From Megascapheus bottae (Eukaryota > Chordata > Mammalia > Rodentia > Geomyidae), in contig JANJXV010000004.1 of the NCBI GenBank assembly GCA_024803745.1, positions 57,021,858 to 57,085,857 of the forward strand: a stretch of 64,000 bases of DNA, given 5' to 3'. Positions 50,563-62,709 of the stretch are shown here, one piece after another; position 1 is the first letter of the stretch; each line of letters opens with the position of its first letter. A model generated the notes under the pieces. It saw nothing but the letters and a program-made list of their open reading frames with translations. It ran no database searches and had not been told where the DNA came from. A program made the translations under genes and the position numbers.

Positions 50563-52088
50563 TGTGACTTCATTTTGATGCCAGGATTTTGTCAATTGCA
50601 GGGCAATCGGTGGGTTACAGGAAGGCGAGAATGTTGAAGAGGGTTACACAGATCTGAAGACAAAGAAGAAAAGTCACAGGTATCATGGCAGGTTCACAGC
50701 CAACAACTCGACCTCTCTACTGGGAAGTTGTTTTTCACCTGTCCATTGCTCAAGCTGTCCCTCAGGAAGCTCCTCTCAGCATCTGGATCTCAGCTGTTTC
50801 TCAGGAAAGCTCCTCATTCCCCTAGAGCTGATGTGGCCCTGGTACTGTATGTCATCTCCTCACACCTCTGCCATTGTGGGGCTCTTTAGTATGGTGTTTG
50901 TTTTTCTTCCCTAGACAATGAGATACTGCTTTATGTTTCCCAACATCTCCTTGGTATTTCTATGGTATCAGAACAGCACAATGCTTGCCAAATATTTACT
51001 TAGTACAGTAAAAGTTTTGGTGACCAGTATGGCCCAGACATTGAACCTATAGGAATTCTTCAGCAAGTGATCTATCAAGGTATCTGAGCTGATTTCAGAT
51101 CATGATTGATATTCTATGATATATCTGGGTGGTCAAGGGATTGCCTTTTGCACTCAAGCCTTAGCCAGGACCCAGAGCAGCAAGCCAAGTGACACAGAAT
51201 TGGGATTGTCATCTTGGGCTGCTGTCCTGTCTTACAGTGGCTCCAGAGGAACCACCCCGAAGATTGCTGGTATATTGGTCTTTCTCCAGGAGTGGGAATA
51301 TTAAACACATTGGAAAGGGCTGATCCTCTATCCTCACCCCTATAGTTTTTGTCTCACCCCATTAGGAATGGAGAACAATACTGTGGAGATGTCATCAGAT
51401 TTAATGTAGCAGGCTGTATTAAATGATAGGCATAATAAGGGCAGAAACTGGAGAATCTCTTTGCTGTACTATATATTGCTGAGGAAATAAAGAATGTCCT
51501 ATTCAAAACTTCATTTCCCCTCCTAACTATAACGAATTTCCAGCATCAAAGAACTTGAAGCTGGGATTTCCACCTTGTGAAAAGATGCAGCTTGCAAACC
51601 AAGACAGCAGGGGGCACTGCTGCCCTTCCTAAAGTTCATTTTGTTTCTCACCTGATGACAATGACATCTGGATTGTGAACCAAGGATGATCACGACTGAT
51701 GTTTATGACACTCCAATGATGAATCTGCAAAGAGAAAGTTTTATGAGGGTATAATTTATATGCCTTCTTTAAAAGTCACATAAAGCTAGTTTGCTTAAAC
51801 AATCTGTTTGCCATGTAAAATTGTCCTCATTTAGTCCGGGAAAATCACCTTGCAAAGAAAGCATGACCCAAGCCTTGGAACACTTGATTTAATGTGATCC
51901 ATATTCACGAGGCAGTATAGGGTCATCTGAGCTCTTAAGGGCTGTAGGAACTTGGCTGGGATTTCTCAGTGAATGCAGAAACAAATATAGGAGATTGAAA
52001 GATGATTATGATAAATGAGTGAAAGAGGGTTTTGATAATGAGTACATTGAATGTCAGAATTTGATTTTAAACTCCAGTGAGGCCTTCA
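50563..52088. other. unique region with a CTCF-like site
   Basis: 1.5 kb without a recognised dispersed repeat. 'ctcaggaagctcctc' and 'ctcaggaaagctcctc' form a short direct repeat at 50761 and 50798. Contains the CTCF-like word at 51604-51618. No coding frame is supported. Confidence 0.45.
51604..51620 (+). promoter_or_regulatory. candidate CTCF binding site
   Basis: ACAGCAGGGGGCACTGC fits the CTCF core (AGCAGGGGGC with purine/C context). It lies in unique DNA and in the opposite orientation to the 35343 site. Confidence 0.5.
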
Positions 52089-52090
52089 GT

Positions 52091-52106
52091 GAGAGAAGAG
52101 AGAGAA

Positions 52107-52198
<92 letters not shown>
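52091..52198. repeat. (GA)n tract, about 108 bp
   Basis: GA dinucleotides with a few AAAG interruptions at the start, on the strand opposite to the 50173 CT tract. Confidence 0.97.
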
Positions 52199-52234
52199 GG
52201 GAGCCAGCAGTAAGGTTAGGACACAGTTTGGTCA

Positions 52235-52430
52235 TCTAAGGGTCTGGGCACTATCTCTTGGCTTTTTGCTCCATGCAGGTGATCTAGCCAAACCCCCTCT
52301 CTGCCTTTTTGTTGGTTAATTGGATTGAAGACTATCACAGATTTTCCTGTCTATGTTGGCTTTGAATGATAATTTTCAGACCTCAGCTTTTCAAGTAGGT
52401 AGAATTACAGGCATGAGCCACTGGCCCCTC
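52235..52430 (-). mobile_element. B1-ID composite SINE, tail side missing
   Basis: 'tctgggcactatctcttgg', 'gttggttaattggattgaag', 'gtagaattacaggcatgagc'. Confidence 0.8.
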
Positions 52431-53122
52431 AACTTGATCTCAATCAAGTTGGAAAATCAGCAGCGTTTTTCCATTTCCCACCTGGGTCCTTAACCCAAGG
52501 TGCAACTCCAAAGAAATGAATCAGAGTTCAAGTTCCTCTCAAGGTGAAGTCATTATAAACTGGAGCAAACAGTCAATAGCTCCAGGCCTTCTGGCTTTCC
52601 TTGCAAATGGAAGGACACAGCTTCTCCTATTGGCTCCTAGTAGCTCAGTGCTACTTAGGGTTAGTCTGGGGAAGGTGGGAGGGAAATTCCTTCTGCTCTG
52701 AACACAATACGTTGCCTGGATCAGCTCAGCTAACAACCCTGTGTCTCTCTCACTCTTAAGAGACTTGTTCTTTCACTTGTGGAAATATGCCCCTGAATGG
52801 AGGAACTGATGGTTTATTCACAGCTGTGAAGCTGAACAACAGGACTGGGAGGAAGCCTAGGTGGACAGAGGGCTCCTCATTCCTGATCACTCCTCACTGG
52901 GCTTTCTGGCCCCAAATGCTTCCTGGATACCATCATTCTTAGTACCTGTCTCTTTATTCCCAGGACCACTTCTAACAATGCACATCCTTTCGTATTAGTG
53001 AAGGAACAAGCAATTTACTCCTTGTTAGTCCAGACCAATGGAGGAAGTTAGCCTGCAAACATTGAGACTTGACTGGCAGTTCCATTTGAGGTAGTTTAAT
53101 ATAGATGGGGGTCATTGTTAAA
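52431..53122. other. unique region
   Basis: No repeat or supported gene. The overlapping frames at 52516-52701 (+) and 52539-52736 (minus) are shadows of each other. Confidence 0.4.
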
Positions 53123-53124
53123 AT

Positions 53125-53355
53125 GGGGTGGGAAGCTGGGTGCCAGATGCTCTTGCCTACAATCCTAGCTATCCAGGAGGCTGAGATATGAGAGTCACTA
53201 TCAAAGCAGAAAAATCAGAGCTATTTCGAATTAAGCATCCAAAAAGCTAGAAGTAAGGTGTATCTCAAACAGGAGAGCAACAGACAGCTTTGAGTTAAAA
53301 AGCCAAGCAAGAGTGTGAGGCCCCGAGTTCAAGATCCAGTACTGTCACAAACAAA
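53125..53355 (+). mobile_element. B1-ID composite SINE
   Basis: 'caatcctagctatccaggag', 'gctgagatatgagagtc', 'gccccgagttcaagatccag'. The middle is deleted. Confidence 0.85.
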
Positions 53356-53463
53356 GACAAAGGAGGCAGAGAGAAGAATGACAAATATTTCATTTCAGCT
53401 GTCATATATAGCCTCTCTAATAGAGCTGAAAATCTTTTTTTCCCTGTAAAGAATAAAACATTC

Positions 53464-53652
53464 CAGGGGCTGGGAGTTTGGCCTAGTGGTAGAGTGCTTG
53501 CCTAGCATGCATGAAGCCCTGGGTTTGATTCCTTGGTACCACATACACAGAAAAAGCCAGAAGTGGTGCTGTGGCTCAAGTGATAGATCACTAACCTTGA
53601 GAAAGGTCAAGGACAGTGCTCAGACCCTGAGTGTAAGCACCAAGAGTGTCAG
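53464..53652 (+). mobile_element. dimeric ID-type SINE
   Basis: Type A on +, near consensus in the left monomer. It ends 'aagcaccaagagtgtc' with no clear A-tail. Confidence 0.92.
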
Positions 53653-54232
53653 CAGAAGAAGCAGCCCTGGGCCATGAAAGACTTGCACCTGTGCAGCCTG
53701 TTGGCTGGAGGACCAGTGCTAGGCACTACTACAGTCATCTGTGGCAGGCAGATGCTGGAATATTTAAAGTAGAGAGATGGGGACACTGAGGAGCTGGTGG
53801 GATTCATTAATGGGGCGGGGCATATGCAAATTAAACAAGCCAAGTGGGCTGCTGGCAGAGAGCTGGCTTTGGAACACTTTGTAAAGGCTTCATGGAGGTC
53901 TCTCAAAACATGCTGAGTCCCCATGTGTCCGGAGGGCTAGTGGGAGGTCTTCCCAGCGGCTTGGGTGTGGATTTGATGAACTCTCAAAGTCTATTTAGCA
54001 TTCTGATTCTGTGGTCAAGATTAGACAGACACATGTGGCTGCAGATGAAATAAAACGGAAATCCAGTGGAAAACTTTTGTATTCTATATCTTGAGTTCAT
54101 GCCTGTTTCCAAATGGAAGATATTCTGTTGGATGCAATTCGATTAATTGTGCTTGTCCTGTCTCTGTTTCACACGCAGAGTATATCATTCTTTCTCTTTA
54201 GCACTCTACTTTAGTGTAAAAACATTTATTTT
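53653..54232. other. unique region
   Basis: No supported gene. An octamer word ATGCAAAT lies at 53824-53831; it is common by chance. Confidence 0.4.

Positions 54233-54235
<3 letters not shown>

Positions 54236-54297
<62 letters not shown>
54236..54297. repeat. (CT)n tract, about 62 bp
   Basis: Pure CT run at the tail of the next SINE. Confidence 0.97.
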
Positions 54298-54298
<1 letters not shown>

Positions 54299-54300
<2 letters not shown>

Positions 54301-54487
54301 GATCTTCAGCTCAAGGCTATACCCTACCCCTTTAGCCACAGTATGAATTCTGAATTCTGGTTTTCTGGTGATTAATTAGAGATAAGAGTCTCCCAGACTT
54401 TTTAGTGTCCCGCTGGCTTTGAACCATGATCCTCAGATCTCAACTTCTTGAGTAGCTAGGATTACAGGCTTGAGTCACCACGCCTTA
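54299..54487 (-). mobile_element. B1-ID composite SINE
   Basis: 'cttcagctcaaggctatacc', 'gattaattagagataagag', 'gtagctaggattacaggc'. The tail-side start is replaced by the CT tract. Confidence 0.9.
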
Positions 54488-54499
54488 AAAACTTAAAGC

Positions 54500-54608
54500 A
54501 AGTGGCTGGTGGTTTATGCTTATAATCTTAGCTACTCAGAAACTGAGACCTGAGGAATCTGGTTTGAGACTAGCTTGGAGAGGAAAGTCTATGGGACTCT
54601 TATCTATA

Positions 54609-54659
<51 letters not shown>

Positions 54660-54762
54660 ACACCACACTAGTTGGAAGAGGAGCTGTGGTTTAAGTGGGG
54701 GAGCACCAGCCTTGAGTGAAAAAGCTAAGGGACATTGCCCCAGTCTTGAGTTCAGGCCCCAG
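54500..54762 (+). mobile_element. B1-ID composite SINE containing an internal (AC)n
   Basis: B1-like half 'gcttataatcttagctactc', then a CA array (54610-54659) in place of the linker, then right monomer 'agttggaagaggagctgtgg' to 'ggccccagtacag'. Confidence 0.87.
54610..54659. repeat. (AC)n microsatellite inside a SINE
   Basis: CA run of 50 bp at the linker A-rich position of the SINE. Confidence 0.96.
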
Positions 54763-54764
54763 TA

Positions 54765-54803
54765 CAGACAGACAGACAAATAGACAGACAGACAGACAGA
54801 CAA
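54765..54803. repeat. (GACA)n microsatellite
   Basis: GACA/AATA units at the SINE's 3' end. Frames on minus encode Val/Cys/Leu/Ser repeats. Confidence 0.93.
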
Positions 54804-54809
54804 ATACAT

Positions 54810-55632
54810 CCCCAATCCCATAAAACATCAAAACAAAAATATTAAAGCAAAGGTCCTGAGGGAATATACCATTACACAATTCATTTTAGAGTATTAATTA
54901 TAAAATTATCATTCAGTCTCCCCCTTCAAGTCCACCAAAATAGTTTGTTTTCATCCTGTGAGAAATAGCCACTGTTCAAAATACATTAAAAAAAGCATTA
55001 AGTATCCTAAAGAAAACTGTTTTTTTCTTTATAGAAAAACAAGAATCTTGTGGTTTGATAAAATGCAGGAGAACACAAGGATGCTCTTTTGAAGGTTTTA
55101 TGCATCGCAGCCCCTCTTGAGTTTACTCGAGTGAAGGAAGGTGAACTGTATTTATTCCAAACAAAATATACATTCGTATTATTCACCATTGCACTCCTTT
55201 TCCATCACAAACAAATCTTGACCTCATTCTTCTGATGTGAAGCCAGGGGGAATGTGAAATATAGCAAGAAGTGCAGTTTGATGTTGATACAGAGATGGGA
55301 GCATTCCAAGCAACAGAAATCCAGTGTAAAATGGAGTTGAGAAGGACCCCACATTGGCTTCACTAATTTCTTCTTAAAGGCCGGCCTTGGGGAGAAGTAA
55401 TTTAATAATTACCTCAGTCTTTTTGGGAAAAATGCCTATAGTGTTTTAGAGTGCCAGTTGAATTTCTTTCCCTAGGATCTATTTCTTAGAATTTTCTTTC
55501 TCTTGGCCTTAACTTCTCTTGAGATATTTTGTTGTTGATGTTTTCGGTGAACTTTTGAACCAAATACTAGAAACGAGTTTTCGTTTGGATGATGAGCTCC
55601 TTTCACCAGGGCTGCAAGCTATAATTTATATT
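54810..55632. other. unique region
   Basis: No repeat or supported coding frame. 'aaggccggccttgg' (55378-55391) is a palindromic GC-rich word in otherwise AT-rich DNA. Confidence 0.4.
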
Positions 55633-55634
55633 TT

Positions 55635-55875
55635 AGTTTAGTTTAGTTTAGTTTTGATGCTGGTACTTGAGCTTGAACTGAGGACCTGGTAATCTCCCTT
55701 AGCTTTTCAATGAAGGCTGATACTCTACCACTTGACTCACAACTCTGCTTCCAACTGTTCATTGGGTAACTGGAGATAAGAGTCGCACAAACTTTCCTTC
55801 CTTGACCAGCTTTGAACTTCAATCCTTAGAATCTTAGACTCCTGAACAACTAGGCGTACAGATAGGAGACACTGA
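55635..55875 (-). mobile_element. B1-ID composite SINE, old
   Basis: (TTTAG)n tail at 55632-55653, 'ggtacttgagcttgaactg', 'ggtaactggagataagag', 'gaacaactaggcgtacag'. Confidence 0.83.
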
Positions 55876-55879
55876 AAGG

Positions 55880-57075
55880 CTTTAGGTTAGTGGAGAAACT
55901 TTCTGACATTGAATCAAAAGATGAAAAAGGGACACAGGCACAGGTTGCGAGAGAAGATATTTAAGATGCAAGCTTTTGATGTCAAATGACAACCACAACC
56001 AGTGTTCTCTCTTGTAGACTGGGTGGAAAATAAAATGAGATAAGACTGTTGTTTCTCTTACATTGTAATGTGTGTTTGCCTAAAAAAAATCAAGGCATTG
56101 TAGAATTTCATGCAATAAAAATGATAGGGCTTGTGGGAAAAATAGAATTGGGTTGAATGCTCCACACCTGTATAGTGCAGTAAGGAATACGTTCCTTAAA
56201 ACCCTAGTAAAAGTTTTAAGCATCTTAAATCCCTAATAAACTAAACACACTCCCCTGTGATGCATAGGTCTTTTACCTTGCAGAGAGGATGAGGTTGCCT
56301 GGGGGAGTCACACAGTACAATGTGGGGGCTTCTAGCTTATAGACATGGAAGGAAATAGTTGTGGGACAAAATATTATAATACCCAAGGTGCTATGGCTTG
56401 TTCTGTTTTGAATGAAATGCAAGAAGAAATCCACCATGTTATTTCCCAGCTTTCTTTGTTCTGCATCTATGACCCTAAATGGGATGGATGGCCTTGAGGG
56501 ACTGGGTGCTAAGCTTGGTATTCCATTTAATGTGTTGCTTTCAATTGGCATATGTGGCCACCAGTCTGATTCCTTAAGAAATTCATCATCTTCATGAATC
56601 ATTGTTATTATCTAAACTGTCATGATTGACAGTCTTCTCAGGTTTGTCCTGGCAACTCGGTATCCCAACATCTTTCTATTTTTGTGGCATTGTCACCTGT
56701 GGGCACAACATAAATTTCCACAGGCCTCTTTGTTCTTGTGTTGTGACAAGCTCCTGCAGATTTCACTTAGTACAGCTTTCTCTATATTTTATTGCTTTAA
56801 GCATCTCCTCAATTTTTAGAGTTTTCATAACTATAACTCCTGTGTATCTCACCTTTATAACAATAAAAATTAAAAATATATAATATACATATATAGGTAT
56901 GTATACCTTTATGAATCTATTAGTCTAGTATGTTTCTACAACTCTACTATCCACTTAGTAAAAATAAAGTATATGAAAAACTTAAATAAGAGATTTCGAA
57001 TTATTTCATTTGTTGCTCTTTGATCTATTTATTCAGAATACTTATTCATGCGTGGGTTTTTCAGGAAATAGTTTT
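55880..57075. other. unique region
   Basis: 1.2 kb without recognised repeats. The 109-codon minus frame 56273-56602 and its + counterpart 56412-56597 overlap head-on; neither has a domain or a splice context. Confidence 0.45.
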
Positions 57076-57078
57076 AGG

Positions 57079-57195
57079 AGAGCCAGGTGTGGTAGCATAT
57101 GTCTGTAATCCCAGCACTTGGGAAGTGCAAGAAGAAAGATCTCAACTTTGGGGCCAGCTTGAGACCCATTCTCAAAAAGAAAAAATCAGGAGAAA
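57079..57195 (+). mobile_element. B1 (7SL-derived) SINE monomer
   Basis: 'agccaggtgtggtagcat' + 'gtctgtaatcccagcacttg' and 'gggaagtgcaagaag' are B1/Alu-type. The right monomer typical of type B is absent, so this is a free B1. Confidence 0.83.
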
Positions 57196-57199
57196 ATTA

Positions 57200-59148
57200 A
57201 ATCATTACATGCCAGTAGGTTATAGGTCCATAATTACCATGAATGAGCTGGGAACCTCGAAAAGTTTTTAAAAAATAATGTATTTTGAAACAGAATTGAA
57301 TGAAGCATCAATAGAATCTTTCAGAGACCCAAAACAAATTCTAAACATCAGAGTACTAGAACTTGGTGTCACCTCTACAGCTTCTAATGATTCCATCTTG
57401 AGTATTTTCTCTGTATTTGGTGAGCATAGCTGGTCACCCAGAGGCCATTCACAGCGACACGTGGTTCTCATTAGCACGTCATTACTGAGCATCACAAAGT
57501 CTAATACTTGGTTGATTAATTGCATGCTATCAGCAGCCTCCGAGTAGACTGACTGAGAAGGTGAGACTACTAAATGAAGCTGAAGGTGCCATGCATAACG
57601 TCTCTGTTTACAGTTCTTCTATTTTATGATGACTAGAGTTGAACGTGTGTACTTTTCCCTAGAGTGCTAGGTGCCTGTTTAATGATTCTCTTTGCTTACC
57701 ATAATTGCAAAACACCTTCTCCATTTCAAAATTGACTTTTGGAGAATTGCTAGAGCCTATGGCTAAAGGTAAATGTTGACTTAACTGTTTTGGAGTGGAG
57801 AGTAAGGAGCTGGAAAAGAATCGTGTGAACTCCCACTTTTCCCACCTTCAACACTTTCAAGGTTAGTATAGAGTATGAAAAAGTAAAGTTCGGGATTCAA
57901 TAGTTTCAAGAACTTGATAAGAAGGGATACTTCAGAAAGGCCATGGGACTTAAAAACATGGCTATTATCAAAAGAAATTAGGAGGCTCTGCAATAGATGG
58001 CAGAGGTGCAGTTGGGCTGTCCTGAAGAAATCAGTTTTTACATTCTAGCACAAAGTCTATGACTAGAGCATCACACCAAGTAAACCATAATAGCATAGAG
58101 ATTTTCCCAGAGAGGAAAATTTCAGGCAGTCTGCTTAAGAAGACTGATGGAGCCCACACCATTGCAACCTCATTAATGGCCAGAGGGATCTGGGACAAAG
58201 GCACCAGAAACTGTGCACGCCTTTTCACTTACCTTCAGTGCAAATGGACTGACTAGGAGTGGAATTCCGTATTCTGCTGCACACAGACAGTTGCAGATCA
58301 CTGATGGTCTAAAAAAAAAAAAACAAGGGAAAGCATGAGTACCCCACAAAAGACATCCTTCCCACAAAAGAGCTTATAGAATGTAGCCCTCTCCTTTCCT
58401 CCCTTTCCACTTGAGAAGAATGCCATCTTTGAAATTGGCATAGACCCTACTAGAGAAGCTAGCTGATGACTCAGGCCTGAGAAGCAATGACTGTGATGCC
58501 ATTTTCCAACAGGGAAAGGAATCTGACTAGTGAGAACTCTGCTCAGGAGAAGGTTGCCCCACTCAAGAGAAGGATGCCTCTGCTAGGAAGCGACAACTTT
58601 CTTTACCAGGTAAAATCAGCAAGAGGTGGCTCTGCCATTCTACAGCAAAGACACTCAATTCAGAAAATAGCTAGGCCTTAGTGTAGCCAGCTACAGGAAT
58701 TATAAAACCAAAAGTCTAGAAAATCTCACTGGTAAAACAACAACAACAAAATAAAAACTGAACATCCAATAAACTGAGAGTGGCTCGAGGTTGGAACCTA
58801 TCAGATCTATCAGATGATTAGGACCTAGCCCCTTTGGGAACAGCCACTGATTCCAGACAGGCCACAATCCCATCCACACTCAAGCTCACTCACAGCAACT
58901 CCAAGAGACTCTTCCTTACATTACACACAAAGCAGGTTGCTTTGCCACTAAATTAGTTTGGGAGTAGGGACATCAAGACCCCAAGTCTGTAAAGAAGGAC
59001 TCTTCTGTTGTCCAGTCAAATTAACTGATTTGTGAAACAAACTAAGCCCCAAGGAAACCTGATCACTTCAGGGAAATCAAAGGCACCATCAAAAGACTGG
59101 ATAATGGACGCAAGGGAGACACAAGATCACACAAATAACTTGAAGACA
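57200..59148. other. long unique region
   Basis: About 1.9 kb, the longest repeat-poor interval. Overlapping frames at 57268-57525/57278-57547 and 58031-58228/58059-58256 mirror each other on the two strands. None has a motif. If a conserved non-coding element lies in this window, this region is one of the best places to look. Confidence 0.45.
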
Positions 59149-59149
59149 T

Positions 59150-59350
59150 TTTTTTCTTTTTTCTTTTTGTCAGTCCTGAACTCAGCGCTGCAGCACTGTC
59201 CTTGGACTTTCTCAAGGCTAGTGCTCTACCACTTAAGCCACAGTACGACTTCGTGCTTTTTCTGTGAATGTTCTGGAGTACCAGGGAATTGAACACAGGG
59301 CTTTGTGCATGCTAGGCAACCACTCCACCACTAGGCATGCTCCCAGCCCT
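59150..59350 (-). mobile_element. dimeric ID-type SINE
   Basis: Type A on minus, with 'cagtcctgaactcagcgctg' (short deletion) and a complete left monomer. Confidence 0.9.
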
Positions 59351-59559
59351 AAGCAATTTTTTCTAATTATATATTTTTTTCTGATTATTTTTCTTTTCTT
59401 GTTTTTTTTCCTTTTCCTCTTCCCTCTTTTGCTTATTCTTCCAAATTGCTTTTCTATTCATTCCTGGATTCATAGTTACTTGGCTGCCTCCTCAGTTGTG
59501 TGCATACTTAATTCAGACCATAGTTTGATTACCCAACTCTCTATTTCCTAATTGTAGCT

Positions 59560-59756
59560 TTTTTTTATTGCCAGTCCTAGGACTTGTATTCAGGGACTGG
59601 GCACTATCCTTGGGCTTTCCTCAAGGCTAGCACACTACCACTTGAGCCACAGCACTGCTTCTGGCTTTTTCTGTGTATGGGGTATGGAGGAATTGAATGC
59701 AGGACTTCATGCATGCTAGGCAAGCTCTCCATCAGCAGGTCATGTTCCCAGCCCAT
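59560..59756 (-). mobile_element. dimeric ID-type SINE
   Basis: Type A on minus, T7 tail, 'gccagtcctaggacttgtat'. Ends 'catgttcccagccc'. Confidence 0.92.
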
Positions 59757-60306
59757 TCAAACTCTATTATAAAGTTGTAATTATTAAACAAACAAACAAG
59801 CAAACAGCTTGGTACTGTCACATGAACAAGCCTAAGGACCAATGGGATAGAATTGAAGACCCAGACATCATCTCACAGACCAATGGCCACCGAATCTTTT
59901 GTAAGGGAACAAAAAAAATCAGATGAAAGAATGACAGCCTCTTCAACCAATGTTGCTGGCAGAATTGGCTATATGTGTGCAGAAAACTGAAGCTAGATCT
60001 TTAACTATGACCCTGCAACAGAATGAATTGCAAATGGACCTTAAGTTAAGAGCAGTTACCCTGAAAACATTATAGGAAGGGACAGCAGATACACTAGGCT
60101 CCTTGGCACTGGTGGAAACTTCCTATATAAAGATTAAGAAACACAACAAGACCAAGAAAGGCTGGATAAATGGGATTGCATTAACCTAGAGAGTTTTTCA
60201 TGGCGAAAGATACAGTTAGCAAGATAAACAGAAGGGCAACAGAATGGGAGAAGATCTTTACTAGCTATGCATCAGACAAGGGCCTCATAAAAAAACTATA
60301 CCCCCA

Positions 60307-60476
60307 TTGGATAGGGAAGGGGGGACAACAAGATGAGGGGTGGGGGTGGGGGTGGGGGGAGGTAAATGGGGACCAAGACATGTGAAAGGGTATCAATGTA
60401 TGTGAATTAATGCACCTTCTATCTGGCAAATATCATGTAACCCTTCTATTAATTACAATAAAATATATGAAAAACA
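60307..60476 (+). mobile_element. short L1 3' UTR insertion nested in older L1
   Basis: 170 bp of young-type L1 3' UTR (G-rich tract 60315-60371, 'gtgaattaatgcaccttc', AATAAA) flanked by 'tataccccca' at 60297-60306 and 60477-60486. Confidence 0.92.
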
Positions 60477-60550
60477 TATACCCCCAATAAAAATATCCTC
60501 AAAGAAACAGCCACCCCATTAATAAGTGGGAACTAAAGAACTAAAAAGAG

Positions 60551-60740
60551 GGGCCGAGAACATAGCCTAGTGGTAGAATGCCTGCCTAGCATACACGAAG
60601 CCCTAGGTTTGATTTCTTCGTACCACATACCCAGAAAAAGCAGGAAGTAGTATTGTGGCTCAAGCGGTAGAGCTCTAGCCTTGAGAAAGCCCAAGGACAG
60701 TGCTCCAGCCCTGAGTTCAAGCCCCAGGATTGGCAAATAA
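60551..60740 (+). mobile_element. dimeric ID-type SINE nested in older L1, with TSD
   Basis: Type A on + flanked by 'aaagaactaaaaagag' (60535-60550) and 'aaagaactaaaagag' (60741-60755). Confidence 0.94.
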
Positions 60741-61339
60741 AAAGAACTAAAAGAGACTTCTCTGAGGAGAAAATAAGAATAGTCAATATACACATGAAGA
60801 AATTTTCAACATCTCTGGTCATAAAAGCAATGCAAATCAAAACTACACTTAGATTCTACCTCAGCCCATTATCAAGAAAACAAATAATAGTAGATGCTGG
60901 TGGGGATGTGGACAGAAGGGAATGCTACCACACTGCTGGTGGGAATGTAAACTGGCTCAATCACTCTGGAAAGCAGTATGGAGGGTTCTCAAAAGATTAA
61001 ATATAGAACTACCCTATGATCCATCAGTCCACTCCTGGGCATTTACCCCAAAGAACACAAACGAGGCCACACTAAATCTACCAGCATACCTATGTTCATT
61101 TTGTTATTTATCATAGCTAAGATATGGAGCTGACCTAGATGCCCCTCAGTAGATAAATGGATCAAGAAGATGTGGTATACATACCAAAAGAATTCTATGT
61201 CTCTATCAGAAAGAATGGTATTGCCTCATTTGTAAGGAAATAGAAACATTTGGAAAAAATTATACTAAGTGAAGTAAGCCAGACCCAAAGAAATGTAGGC
61301 TGCATAGTTTCCCTCATTTGTAATAATAGGTATATGTCT

Positions 61340-61570
61340 ACAATAGTCTTAGCAGAGGATCACAATAGTTCAATAGGTATATACATATGACCATATAAAA
61401 TGATGATAAATGAAATGGACTCCATGATATGCAAACTAGAGTTTATTGTTATTGTCTTTAATGTACTTTAATTTCTCAATCATCTGTGCTTTAGCAACTA
61501 AACAAAAGGGGATATTGTTTGGAGATGTAATCCAGACAAAGCAGCAACCAGTTGGTTTGGGGCTGTAATG
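61340..61570. other. probable L1 3' UTR / unique
   Basis: 'aggtatatgtctacaatag' and 'atgaccatataaaatgatg' continue the L1 3' UTR weakly, then AT-rich DNA. Confidence 0.4.
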
Positions 61571-61573
61571 ATA

Positions 61574-61762
61574 CATACATATATATATATAATATACTAC
61601 ATAACATGTGTCATATAATATAAAATAGAATAGATTGTTATGTATAATATACACAATTTATAAACATATGTAATATATAATATATAATAATATGTATTAT
61701 AGCTACAATATATAACATAACATATATATATATATATACAATATATATTGTATATGCACACA
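61574..61762. repeat. AT-rich (TATA/TAATA)n repeat
   Basis: ATACATATAT, TAATATATAA and ATATATATAC arrays, strongly self-complementary. Confidence 0.9.
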
Positions 61763-61764
61763 TG

Positions 61765-62000
61765 TATATTTATTGCTGGTCCTGGGCTTGAACTCTGGGC
61801 TTAGGTAATGTTGTTGAACTTTCATGCTCAAGGCTAATGTTCTAGAGTTCTAGCATTTGAGTCACAGCTATGCTATTTTTTTTTTGTAGTTTAGTGGAGT
61901 TAAGAGACTAGGGGATTTTCTGTCCAGGCTAGCTTCAAACCACAATCCTTAGCTCTCAGCCTTCTGAGTAGCTAGGATTACAGGTGTGAGCTACAATTAT
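61765..62000 (-). mobile_element. B1-ID composite SINE
   Basis: 'tggtcctgggcttgaactctg', 'agtttagtggagttaagag', 'gagtagctaggattacaggt'. The AT array is at its tail side. Confidence 0.88.
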
Positions 62001-62004
62001 TATT

Positions 62005-62320
62005 TTTTTTATTAAGCTTAAGTAGTTATACAAAGGGGTTTCAATTCAACATGTCAGTTTGTGAGTACACTGTATCTTGATCAATATCACCTCTTCAGTC
62101 ATTCTTTCACATTTTTCCCAACCATGCGTATTGTCTCAAGGTACCTAGTTCTATGTTCATAGATGTACATTGGATATTATGTCTGTATTCAACCACTCTT
62201 CCTCTCTTCATTCATCTGTCCCTGTCTCCTTGACCTTTCCTTTCCCCAACAATACATGTTTCAGCATCCTGGTATTCATGTTGTTAAACTGTAAGTAAGT
62301 TGTTCAAGAAAGCTAAATCT
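62005..62320 (-). mobile_element. possible old polyA retroposon
   Basis: T-rich start (A-tail on minus), 'acaaaggggtttcaattc', 'gtgagtacactgtatcttg', and pyrimidine-rich 'ccctgtctccttgacc'. The layout resembles an old L1 3' UTR. No partner copy occurs in this window. Confidence 0.35.
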
Positions 62321-62429
62321 TACGTTTTTAGCCCTGGGGAGTAATAATGGCATTATCTCCACAATGGGGACAAATATATGTTCTTGTTGGGGTGGGAAAT
62401 CAGGGTTGAAATCAGATTGGGGTTTTAAA

Positions 62430-62600
62430 ATCAGGACTACATGCTGGCACTATTCCACTTGAGCCATGATTTTTAGCCCTTTTCATTCAAGCTATTTTCC
62501 AGACAGGGTCTTGCTTTTAATCTAGGTCTGTGATTATTCTATTGAATTTTCCTGTAGAGCTGAGGTAATAGGCACATGCTACCATTCCTGGCCTTTTCTT
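62430..62600 (-). mobile_element. B1-like SINE, degenerate
   Basis: 'gctggcactattccacttg', 'gacagggtcttgcttttaat', 'aggcacatgctaccattcc'. Confidence 0.6.
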
Positions 62601-62709
62601 TCTTTTTTTCAAGCAAGCATGATCATTTATTGAAATGTGTTGTTTAGTTCATTGTGCTTTTTACTTTTTACACAGGTTGTAAGAAATGATGTGCTGATGT
62701 AATTCGATG

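Larger units (their letters stand above)
59760..61330 (+). mobile_element. older L1 (ORF2 C-terminus), twice interrupted
   Basis: The + strand L1 reads 'WDRIEDPDI'-like sequence, then the region of 60200-60300, with the body resuming at 60477 and again at 60756 ('[20 protein letters not shown]'). It ends near 61330 at 'aagtgaagtaagccagac' + 'ccaaagaaatg'. It is more diverged than the copies at 18 and 33 kb. An L1 3' UTR fragment and a SINE split it. Confidence 0.88.

Noticed and set aside
54600..54879. Cys/Val/Leu-rich minus frames
   Set aside because: They translate (AC)n and (GACA)n microsatellites.
59264..59551. 95-codon + frame with a Phe/Leu-rich stretch
   Set aside because: It is antisense to a SINE followed by a T-rich tract; the hydrophobic stretch is the T-run.
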